Assembly: GCA_014377155.1 (NCBI GenBank) | Contig: JACMQD010000102.1 | Coordinates: 1 to 5,569, forward strand | From: Herminiimonas sp. | GTDB lineage: Bacteria; Pseudomonadota; Gammaproteobacteria; Burkholderiales; Burkholderiaceae | Direction: 5' to 3' | Length of the DNA: 5,569 bases | Shown: positions 1 to 5,569 of the stretch, piece by piece | Layout of the letters: each line of letters starts with the position of its first letter | Position numbering within the stretch: the first letter of the stretch is position 1 | The notes under the pieces: model-generated | Told to the model about the DNA's origin: nothing | The model's database searches: none | What the model saw: the letters and a program-made list of their open reading frames with translations, nothing else | Made by a program: the position numbers and the translations under genes

Positions 1-1124
1 GCGCGAAACAGGACCCAGCCGACGATGACCAGCAACATGGTCTTGATGACGCCGAGCCACGCTGGCAACAGCGGCTTGCCGAAGCGCTGCATCCAGTATC
101 GTTCGATGACCAGTATGCCTCCGTGCCAGGCCCCCCAGATGACGAAGGTCCAGTTCGCGCCGTGCCACAAGCCACCCAGCAGCATGGTCAGGAACAGATT
201 GACGTAGGTACGCACCATGCCCTTGCGGTTGCCGCCCAGCGCGACGTACAGGTATTCACGCAGCCAGTTCGACAGCGACATATGCCAGCGTTTCCAGAAT
301 TCGGTAATCGAGCGCGATACGTAAGGGTCGTTGAAGTTTTCCGGAAAGACGAAGCCGATCATCAGCGCCAGTCCGATCGCCATGTCGGTATAGCCGCTGA
401 AATCGAAGAACAACTGGATCGTGTAGGCAACCGCCCCGAGCCAGGCATCGGCCATGGTCGGCAGCGACGCGCCGAACGCGGCATCGGCCAAGGGTGCGAC
501 GGAATCGGCAATCAGCACCTTCTTGCAAAAACCGATCATGAAAATCACACAACCCCGGGCAAACTTGTCGACCGAGTGGACGCGGCTTTTGAATTGTGCT
601 GCCAGCAGGTGATAGCGCAGTACCGGCCCGGCCACCAAGTGCGGGAACAACGCAATGAACGCAGCGAAGTCGATCAGATTACGCGCAGGCGGGGCTTCGC
701 GACGATAGATGTCGACCAGGTAGCTGATCGCATGAAAGATGTAAAACGACAGACCGATCGGCAGCAGCACATGGGCGAAATCGAACGGGCCGATGCCCAT
801 GCTGGCCAGCGCTGCGTTCAGCGACGCAATGCCGAAATTCGCATACTTGAAATACGCCAGAGCGAGTAAATTCAGTGCCACGCCAGCGGTCAAAATCCGA
901 TGACGGCGCGTCGCCTCGGTACTGCCTTCGATGGCCAGCGCAAAACCATAGGTGAGTATCGTCACGCCCATCAAGAGCGCCAGGAAATCCGGCCGCCACC
1001 AGGCATAGAATACGTAGCTGAACAGCAAGATCAGCGCCGATTTTGCGCGCCACGGCGTCAGGTAATAACAGACCAGAAAAAGTGGCAGGAAGGCGAAGAG
1101 AAAGATATTCGAACTAAAGACCAT
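1..1124 (-). CDS. AlgI/WssH-type MBOAT O-acyltransferase (polysaccharide O-acetylation), C-terminus cut by window edge
   Basis: Inner-membrane protein expected to move acetyl groups across the membrane for O-acetylation of an exported polysaccharide, as AlgI does for alginate and WssH for acetylated cellulose. I translated 374 codons without a stop. The protein begins MVFSSNIFLFAFLP, very like AlgI, and has many hydrophobic segments (about residues 5-22, 29-43, 46-65, 77-92, 117-138, 190-206). Family motifs follow in order: FPHLVAGPVLRY (160-171), QLFFDFSGYTDMAIGL (237-252), EFWKRWHMSLSNWLREYL (275-292, with His281) and GGLWHGANWTFVIWG (317-331). His321 in the last motif matches the essential MBOAT histidine, His322 in Pseudomonas AlgI from memory. 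AlgI proteins are about 500 residues, so roughly the last quarter is missing. The ATG at 1124 is chosen because it gives the typical AlgI N-terminus; the ribosome site before it is weak. The MBOAT family is certain; the acetylated polymer is inferred from context. Confidence 0.95.
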   Translation of the reverse strand, partial: MVFSSNIFLFAFLPLFLVCYYLTPWRAKSALILLFSYVFYAWWRPDFLALLMGVTILTYGFALAIEGSTEATRRHRILTAGVALNLLALAYFKYANFGIASLNAALASMGIGPFDFAHVLLPIGLSFYIFHAISYLVDIYRREAPPARNLIDFAAFIALFPHLVAGPVLRYHLLAAQFKSRVHSVDKFARGCVIFMIGFCKKVLIADSVAPLADAAFGASLPTMADAWLGAVAYTIQLFFDFSGYTDMAIGLALMIGFVFPENFNDPYVSRSITEFWKRWHMSLSNWLREYLYVALGGNRKGMVRTYVNLFLTMLLGGLWHGANWTFVIWGAWHGGILVIERYWMQRFGKPLLPAWLGVIKTMLLVIVGWVLFR

Positions 1125-1222
1125 GTGCTAGCTTGCCTGTCTCAAGAAAATGCCACTTGCGGCACGACGCAGCGTGAGGCTGACGACCTGTTTGCAGAGA
1201 TAACTTTATGTCGCGCCGACAC
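1125..1222. other. 98-bp gap between the GH18 gene and the MBOAT gene
   Basis: This is the only real non-coding gap; all other junctions overlap. Read on the minus strand it holds a very short inverted repeat, TGCC-6 nt-GGCA (1164-1151), followed by TTTTCTT (1150-1144). That resembles a rho-independent terminator, but a 4-5 bp stem is too short to rely on. I found no convincing -35/-10 pair. The gap could hold a weak attenuator, a promoter or an mRNA processing site that gives the acyltransferase a different expression level from the upstream genes. None of these is shown by the sequence. Confidence 0.5.
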
Positions 1223-2335
1223 TTAGCGAAAGCCTGCAACCCGGCGCTGCAAGAAATGCTCGATGAGCTGGCCGTTGTCGTAACCGAGCACAAAGAAGGC
1301 GATGCCGCCGAGTCGCTCCTGCATTAGGTAATCATGCTTGAGGTCGAGCGTCCACCAGTCCTCGAACCAGCCTTCGACAAACTGTCCTCCGGGTTTTTTG
1401 AACTGGTAATACGCGGAGCCACTTGCGGCATCATGTACGGCGCCGTATTGCCGGACCTGCTCTTGCACATTGACCTCTATTACCGGCGCCGTGGTAGCGG
1501 CAGCGACAATCGGCGCGAATGACGTGTGGACGCCGGCACCTGTCGTGGCGCTACGCACCTTGCGTGTGGCGACTGGCCATTCAACTCCATACAGCGGAAA
1601 GCCGATGATCAGCTGGTCGGGAGGCACCCCGCGCGCAACTCCCTGGGCAACGGCTTTTTTCCACGTCACTGCATCGCCGCCGGCAAGTGGTGCGACCGGG
1701 CCGGCGGCCTTGCTGCCTGTCCAATGGGCGTCGTACCCCTGCAAGACGACGTGATCGACCTGCGCCAGCGTTGTCCGGTCATACAGTATCGTTTCGCCGC
1801 CCATCGGAAAGAACACCGAGATTTTCCGTGCCGGCGCTGCAGCACGCAGGCGACTTGCCAGCGCACGCACGAAGCGCTGATAACTGACGACAGTCGCAGG
1901 GCGCACGTGGCTGTAAATTTCGAAATCGATTTGCAGGCCAGCTACCTCGTCATGACTGGCCAGCGCCGCGGCTTCGTCTAGCAGGCGCGCCGTCGCGTCG
2001 GCTGACGAAAACAGCGCTTCGAAAGCACGCGCATCGAACAGCGTCAACGTCAGGTCGAGCGGCACGCCGGCCTTTTTTACCGCAGCGCGCAGACCGACCC
2101 AGTCGTCAGGCCAGCCGTTGCGCTCTGCTACCACGCCTGCGGCATTGACTTTCAATTCGAAAAAAAGCAGCCGGTCGAGTCGATCAAGCGGTGCATCGCG
2201 CCAGCTCTGCGGCAGCCACCAGCCGAAATAGGCCCAGGCTTGCGGCAGGTGCGGCGCTTGCTGTGTCTGCGCCATGGCGCTGGTCTGAAGCAACAGCAAC
2301 AACCCCAAGGCGCGGACCCAGCGCCGCAAAATCAT
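1223..2335 (-). CDS. Exported glycoside hydrolase family 18-type protein (chitinase/endo-N-acetylglucosaminidase fold)
   Basis: Predicted periplasmic or secreted 370-residue protein. It has a signal peptide: basic MILRRWVR, a hydrophobic run LGLLLLL, and a likely cut after SAMA (residue 22). The mature part reads as a GH18 TIM barrel. VAGLQIDFEIYS (131-142) corresponds to the DGxDxDxE catalytic strand, with Glu139 as the likely proton donor and Asp137 retained. LQGYDAHW (198-205) resembles the MxYD strand, IIGFPLYGVEW (243-253) the later GxPxYG strand, and GGIAFFVLGYDNG (343-355) the final strand. The two outer aspartates of the motif are replaced (Ala132, Gln135), so activity or substrate may differ from true chitinases. 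GH18 enzymes cut beta-1,4-linked GlcNAc-containing chains by substrate-assisted catalysis, and some members are non-catalytic. The ATG sits in an ATGA overlap with the ATPase stop. Here it may fill the polymer-trimming role that BcsZ (GH8) plays in cellulose operons; that is inference. Confidence 0.85.
   Translation of the reverse strand: MILRRWVRALGLLLLLQTSAMAQTQQAPHLPQAWAYFGWWLPQSWRDAPLDRLDRLLFFELKVNAAGVVAERNGWPDDWVGLRAAVKKAGVPLDLTLTLFDARAFEALFSSADATARLLDEAAALASHDEVAGLQIDFEIYSHVRPATVVSYQRFVRALASRLRAAAPARKISVFFPMGGETILYDRTTLAQVDHVVLQGYDAHWTGSKAAGPVAPLAGGDAVTWKKAVAQGVARGVPPDQLIIGFPLYGVEWPVATRKVRSATTGAGVHTSFAPIVAAATTAPVIEVNVQEQVRQYGAVHDAASGSAYYQFKKPGGQFVEGWFEDWWTLDLKHDYLMQERLGGIAFFVLGYDNGQLIEHFLQRRVAGFR
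2332..2335 (-). promoter_or_regulatory. ATGA stop/start overlap, ATPase to GH18 gene
   Basis: On the minus strand the four bases read ATGA: the TGA ends the BcsQ-type gene and the ATG starts the GH18 gene. No strong Shine-Dalgarno sequence precedes this ATG (GCGGCGAACG lies directly upstream), so translation of the hydrolase probably depends on ribosomes terminating at the ATPase stop. Confidence 0.8.
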
Positions 2336-3081
2336 CGTTCGCCGCTGTCGAGCAGCCAGTCGGCTACATATTGCATGTCCAGACTGGCCTTGCAGCCCGG
2401 TTCATATTCCAGCACCGGGCGCTCGAACGCCAGCGCCTGCGAAACGCCGGTATCCTTGTGAATCGCCACAGGAACCAGCTGGTGCGCATGATTGGCGTAA
2501 AGCGCCGACCGAACCTGATGACCTAGCTTGCTTTGCGCCGGCATCTGATTGATCAGCAAATGCATGCCCCGAAAACCCTGCCGCGATGCCGTATACTGTT
2601 CGACCAGCGAAGTCATTTTCGGGATCGTCGCATAGGAAGCCGCATCGGCCAGCACGATCACCAGCGCGCGATGCGCCGCCGTCAAGGCTTGCTGTAGATA
2701 GACGGTCGGCCCCGGCGGCGTGTCCAGGATCACGAAGTCAAGTCCGCTTGCTTCGAGTGAATCGATGCCATCGGCAACCCAGCTGGGGTGTCGCTTCAAT
2801 TGGGCTTCGAAATCTTCCAGTTCCGCTTCGCTGACACGGCCAAATGGAATGAAGCGAATGCCGAACGGGCTATCGAAAATCGATGCGGCGGAAATGCCTT
2901 CTCGCACAAGCCCGGCGATTTCGTCGGGGTCCATGCCGAGGTGCAGGCGTTGCGCGTTTTGCGGATCGAGGTCGATCAGTAGCACACGTTTCTTGCGCTG
3001 CGCGAGGGCGACGGCGATATTGGCGGCGATCGTCGTCTTGCCGACGCCGCCCTTTCCGGAAATGAAAGCGATTATTTGCAT
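2332..3081 (-). CDS. bcsQ: BcsQ (YhjQ)-family MinD/ParA-like ATPase of cellulose/exopolysaccharide synthesis
   Basis: Cytoplasmic P-loop ATPase of the SIMIBI/MinD class. BcsQ proteins are needed for cellulose production and in E. coli mark the cell pole where synthase works. The 249-residue length matches E. coli BcsQ (about 250). Motifs seen: deviant Walker A SGKGGVGKTT (8-17) with both the signature Lys10 and Lys15, Walker A' LLIDLDPQ (34-41), and Walker B VILDTPPG (117-124). Family-like stretches include RFIPFGRVSEAELEDFE (76-92), comparable to the LLPFGQLSIEEQE region of E. coli BcsQ, and LVPVAIHKDTGVSQALAFERPVLEY (starting at residue 202), comparable to its LLPMLIHRDEAMAE region. The frame is open upstream to an ATG at 3153, but the ATG at 3081 starts the protein directly before the first beta-strand, as usual in this family. 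It overlaps the upstream TPR gene by 10 bp and lacks a clear ribosome site. WssA/WssJ of acetylated-cellulose loci are related alternatives. Confidence 0.9.
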   Translation of the reverse strand: MQIIAFISGKGGVGKTTIAANIAVALAQRKKRVLLIDLDPQNAQRLHLGMDPDEIAGLVREGISAASIFDSPFGIRFIPFGRVSEAELEDFEAQLKRHPSWVADGIDSLEASGLDFVILDTPPGPTVYLQQALTAAHRALVIVLADAASYATIPKMTSLVEQYTASRQGFRGMHLLINQMPAQSKLGHQVRSALYANHAHQLVPVAIHKDTGVSQALAFERPVLEYEPGCKASLDMQYVADWLLDSGER

Positions 3082-3542
3082 GATGCGTTGTGACAAAGAG
3101 AATTGGGTTGCCCTGCCGGCGTCAGGTCGGCCTGCCGTGCCGGCTGTGACCACAGTGGTGGCGGCTCGGCGATGAGGGAAGTCGAACTCGTTTGATCCGC
3201 GCCAGCGTGGGTAAAGGTTCTGGCCCAGTCCTGCAACGCGGCGAGGTTATCCTGGATGTCGTCGCGATGCGGTGCAAGTCGTTGCGCACGGGTCAGAAAA
3301 TCGAGGGCGGATTGATAATCGCCCGCTGCGGCTTTCGCCACGCCCATGTTGTTGAGAGCGGCGGCATCCGACGGATTCACGCGCAGCGCTTCGGCGTAAC
3401 TTTTGATGGCAGCGACAGGGTCGCCTTCGGCAAGATACGCTCGGCCATATTGCATCGGATCGGGTGGTGCCGACTGGGCGACGGTACCAAACGCGCACAG
3501 CACTATGAAAGCAAAACACCTGGTTATTGCAGCAGGTGTCAT
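3072..3542 (-). CDS. Small exported TPR protein, function unknown
   Basis: A 156-residue protein with a signal peptide: MTPAAITR, then hydrophobic CFAFIVLCAFGTV, with a likely cut after AQSA (residue 25). Cys16 is preceded by Val-Leu rather than a lipobox, so it is probably not a lipoprotein. Two consecutive TPR units follow: about 28-60 (QYGRAYLAEGDPVAAIKSYA) and 61-94 (LNNMGVAKAAAGDYQSALDF), with a partial third helix to about 108. The tail is Pro/Ser/Thr-rich and ends in CHNASCK, a Cys150/Cys155 pair that could form a disulfide or bind a metal. TPRs mediate protein-protein contacts, so a periplasmic adaptor working with the larger BcsC-type TPR protein encoded just upstream is likely. I do not recognise a named family. 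The start is well fixed by the ATGA overlap, a good ribosome site and the signal peptide that follows. Confidence 0.85.
   Translation of the reverse strand: MTPAAITRCFAFIVLCAFGTVAQSAPPDPMQYGRAYLAEGDPVAAIKSYAEALRVNPSDAAALNNMGVAKAAAGDYQSALDFLTRAQRLAPHRDDIQDNLAALQDWARTFTHAGADQTSSTSLIAEPPPLWSQPARQADLTPAGQPNSLCHNASCK
3539..3542 (-). promoter_or_regulatory. ATGA stop/start overlap, BcsC-type gene to small TPR gene
   Basis: On the minus strand TGA closes the large TPR gene and the overlapping ATG opens the small TPR gene. This makes co-translation likely. It also argues that the large gene really ends here rather than being shortened by a recent mutation. Confidence 0.85.
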
Positions 3543-5569
3543 AGAAGCTTTCCGGGCGAACGCGTCAGAACGGGATTGGCAAGCGTCGTGGTCAATTTCA
3601 GCTTGATGCCGGTGGTCGCTGTCGCTCCCTGCTGGGCAGCGTTGAACGCGGCCATGTCCCGGTAATCCAAATTGGTTGGAGGCAGCATCTGCGGCATCTG
3701 ATACAGCACTGACTGGCGGCCCACTGATGCCACGCCAGATGCGGGTGATTGCGGTCCCATCGACACCTGCGATAACCTGCCTGGCTGGTCGATGCGCATT
3801 GACGGCAGATCCTTCTTCAGACCCGGGCGCTGCGTGTCGTACCCGGATTCGGTATCGGGGCGTCGTTCGCTCTTGGGTGCCGGACCGGGAATCGGCAACA
3901 GGCCGGAGCGTTCCTCGCCGGGCGATTTGCCGGTCGACGGCGTTGTGGCTGCTGAGGGCTCGCCGTCGACCAGTCGCAACGCAAGATTGCCGGCCACGCC
4001 CGCAAAGGCCTGCGGTTCGCGCTCCTGCGACTGGGCACGCTCGAAATAGGTCAGCGCCTTGGGGAAGTTACCACGGTATTTTTCCACGCGTCCGGCCGCG
4101 GCCAAAGCGCGAGGATGGTTAGGTGCCAATGCCAATGCCGCTTTTGCCTGGCCGTCTGCCTTGTCGATCGCCTTGATCGCCAGTGCCATTTCAGACGCCA
4201 GCAGGCGATGACCAAGCTCGTCCGGTTCGAGCACGATCGCTTTTTCGACCAGTGCCAAGGCCTGCAACGGGTCAGACGCAGCGCGGTGAATGCGCGCCAT
4301 GGTCAGGAGAGCGCGAGTATCGTCAGCGCGCTGCATGACCGGTCCCATCAGTTCAGCCGCTTCGGCTATCCGGCCGGACTCACGCAGCGCTTCGGCCAGA
4401 CGCAGCGTGTAGCCGAGGATGATGGCGTTGACTTCGGTCTGCTGCACACTGTCGAGACGGCCGGGCGTGGCCAAGTCGCGCAACACCGCCGACAATTCGG
4501 CATCTTGATAGTTGGCCAGCAGGATTTCCGCATAGCGGATACGGGTGGTGACATCTTGCGGCGGGCTGGCGCTGACGAATTGCCGCATCAGGCGCAGGCC
4601 TTTGGCAGACTGTCCGACTTCCGACCATCCGCTGGCAACCGTCGGCATCATCCGATCGTCGGCACGTGCGGTCGACTGCACCACTTCCATGAGCGTATTG
4701 GCTTTTTTCGCGTCGCCGCGCGCATACAACTGCCGCGCCCGTTGTACCTGCACGTTAAGCCACATCCGGCGCTGATCGATAGCGACGGCGGTAGTGCGGC
4801 GCGACGCGGGAATCCGTTCCATCAGCTTGATGCCGTCCAGCCATTTTTGCTGCGCGCCATACAAGACCGCGCGGGCGTGCAGTGCCTCTGGCAAGGCAGG
4901 GCTGGCGGCCAGCAAATCATCGAGCAAGCTTTCTGCACTGCCGATCATGCCCAGGTTTTGATATTGACGTGCCAGTGCCAGGCGCACTGAGGTGTTGCCA
5001 GGGTCGAGCAGCATCGCGCTTTCAAGCTTTGCCGCTGCAGCGCCGTGCACTGCGTTCTGCTCATCGGCCAATGCCTGTTTCATGAGTACCGAAGCTTTCG
5101 CCTGGTTGCCCTGAACATTCCCCGATGCTGGCTGCGCGCTACTGCGAGGTGCCATGCCGAAGCCTTCGCGCGGTGTTTCTTTCGGGGACAGCGCGCGAAG
5201 CTGATCGCGGATCGCGGCGTCGTCCGGATTTTGCGCGAGGTACGCTGCGTACAACGGCGCATCCTCGCTGCGCGCTTCCAGTGCGACCAATGCCTGGCGC
5301 CAGGTTTTGCGGGTGTCGCGCTGGCCGGAGACGCGTGCCGGCAATCCCGCCAGCATGCGGATCGCTTCGCGGCGCGTCGCATCGCGGTAGGTCAGGTGCC
5401 GCGCAAGCGCGAACAGGTAAAGGGTATTGCCGGGGTTCTTGCGCGCCACGTCTTCGATTGCCTGGCGGGTTTGCGCCCAGTCCTCATTGGTCGCGCGTGC
5501 GGTCTCGAATTCAGCCAGGGATGAGGTGGGCTGGGACGGACTTTCGTCGACTTTTGGCGCAGGCTTGCC
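3539..5569 (-). CDS. BcsC-type TPR protein of cellulose/exopolysaccharide export, N-terminus outside window, no beta-barrel domain
   Basis: The frame is open to the right edge, giving 676 codons; a GTG at 5449 lies mid-protein and is not the true start. Numbering from the edge, residues 20-125 resemble the BcsC N-terminal TPR region (ALARHLTYRDATRREAIRML, TWRQALVALEAR, LYAAYLAQNPDDA). A Pro/Ser/Gln linker spans about 128-160. A long run of TPR-like helix pairs covers about 165-520, including KLESAMLLDPGNTSVRLALA, LGYTLRLAEALRESGRIAEA and LASEMALAIKAIDKADGQAK. BcsC is the periplasmic TPR scaffold plus outer-membrane porin through which cellulose leaves the cell. Here the TPRs are followed only by about 140 Pro/Ser/Gln/Gly-rich residues ending TRSPGKLL. 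I see none of the alternating beta-strand porin domain, normally over 300 residues. The clean ATGA junction with the next gene argues against a frameshift. The protein may need a separate porin, or may act only as a periplasmic scaffold. Confidence 0.88.
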   Translation of the reverse strand, partial: GKPAPKVDESPSQPTSSLAEFETARATNEDWAQTRQAIEDVARKNPGNTLYLFALARHLTYRDATRREAIRMLAGLPARVSGQRDTRKTWRQALVALEARSEDAPLYAAYLAQNPDDAAIRDQLRALSPKETPREGFGMAPRSSAQPASGNVQGNQAKASVLMKQALADEQNAVHGAAAAKLESAMLLDPGNTSVRLALARQYQNLGMIGSAESLLDDLLAASPALPEALHARAVLYGAQQKWLDGIKLMERIPASRRTTAVAIDQRRMWLNVQVQRARQLYARGDAKKANTLMEVVQSTARADDRMMPTVASGWSEVGQSAKGLRLMRQFVSASPPQDVTTRIRYAEILLANYQDAELSAVLRDLATPGRLDSVQQTEVNAIILGYTLRLAEALRESGRIAEAAELMGPVMQRADDTRALLTMARIHRAASDPLQALALVEKAIVLEPDELGHRLLASEMALAIKAIDKADGQAKAALALAPNHPRALAAAGRVEKYRGNFPKALTYFERAQSQEREPQAFAGVAGNLALRLVDGEPSAATTPSTGKSPGEERSGLLPIPGPAPKSERRPDTESGYDTQRPGLKKDLPSMRIDQPGRLSQVSMGPQSPASGVASVGRQSVLYQMPQMLPPTNLDYRDMAAFNAAQQGATATTGIKLKLTTTLANPVLTRSPGKLL
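3548..3553 (-). promoter_or_regulatory. Ribosome binding site of the small TPR gene
   Basis: The minus strand reads GGAAAG, then five bases, then the ATG at 3542. It is the best Shine-Dalgarno match among the starts in this window and supports that start codon. It lies inside the last codons of the upstream gene. Confidence 0.6.

Noticed and set aside
123..869. 248-residue open frame on the plus strand
   Set aside because: It is antisense to the strongly supported MBOAT gene. The translation is Arg/Gln/His-rich and shows no signal, membrane segment or motif.
679..1053. Minus-strand open frames within the MBOAT region (679-1053 and 256-552)
   Set aside because: They are out of frame with the MBOAT reading frame, whose continuous motifs from residue 1 to 374 explain the region. 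No frameshift is needed.
1138..1157. Sigma-54-like element upstream of the MBOAT gene (minus strand TGGCATTTTCTTGAG)
   Set aside because: The GG and the would-be GC are spaced nine rather than ten bases apart, and the second element reads GA, so both key features of a -24/-12 promoter fail.
1144..1164. Rho-independent terminator after the GH18 gene
   Set aside because: The stem is only TGCC/GGCA, five pairs at most with a wobble, and the T run is interrupted. It is too weak to annotate as a terminator.
1152..1430. 13-base direct repeat GCCACTTGCGGCA at 1152-1164 and 1418-1430
   Set aside because: There are only two copies, one inside the GH18 coding region, with no matching flanks. Chance or a small local similarity explains it.
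3082..3153. Longer N-terminus for the BcsQ-type ATPase starting at 3153
   Set aside because: It would add 24 residues without a strand or motif before the conserved first beta-strand, and would extend the overlap with the small TPR gene to over 80 bp. The ATG at 3081 gives the family-typical start and length.
4115..4990. 291-residue open frame on the plus strand
   Set aside because: It lies fully inside the BcsC-type gene on the opposite strand. Its product is rich in Arg, His and Gln with no recognisable domain, typical of an antisense shadow in GC-rich coding DNA.

Overview
The window is a single-strand block of genes. Every gene I can support is on the minus strand, so the biological order runs from the right edge to the left edge. 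Moderately high GC, dense packing and ATGA stop/start overlaps suggest a Gram-negative proteobacterium. Protein style and family combination fit a betaproteobacterium (Burkholderiales-like), but that placement is an impression; no rRNA or marker gene is present to test it.

Layout in transcription order: (1) 5569-3539, the C-terminal 676 codons of a BcsC-type tetratricopeptide (TPR) protein, open at the right edge. It stops after a Pro/Ser/Gln-rich tail and shows no BcsC outer-membrane beta-barrel. (2) 3542-3072, a small exported protein with two clear TPRs. (3) 3081-2332, a MinD/ParA-like ATPase of the BcsQ (YhjQ) family with intact nucleotide-binding motifs. (4) 2335-1223, an exported glycoside hydrolase of GH18 type. 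(5) after a 98-bp gap, 1124-1, an AlgI/WssH-type membrane-bound O-acyltransferase (MBOAT), cut by the left edge. Genes 1 to 4 overlap by 4, 10 and 4 bp and are almost certainly one transcript; gene 5 is probably part of it or has its own start in the gap.

Together these look like part of a secreted-polysaccharide locus of the bacterial cellulose (bcs/wss) type. BcsQ would act in the cytoplasm on the synthase, the TPR proteins would form periplasmic scaffolding for export, the MBOAT would pass acetyl groups across the inner membrane, and the GH18 enzyme would trim or release polymer in the periplasm. The odd points are a GH18 enzyme where cellulose loci normally carry a GH8 cellulase (BcsZ), and a BcsC-type protein with no porin domain. 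Both raise the possibility of a variant or amino-sugar-containing, O-acetylated exopolysaccharide. The glycosyltransferase that would settle this is not in the window.

No tRNA, rRNA, CRISPR array, insertion sequence or convincing promoter was seen. There is no gene-free stretch over 100 bases.
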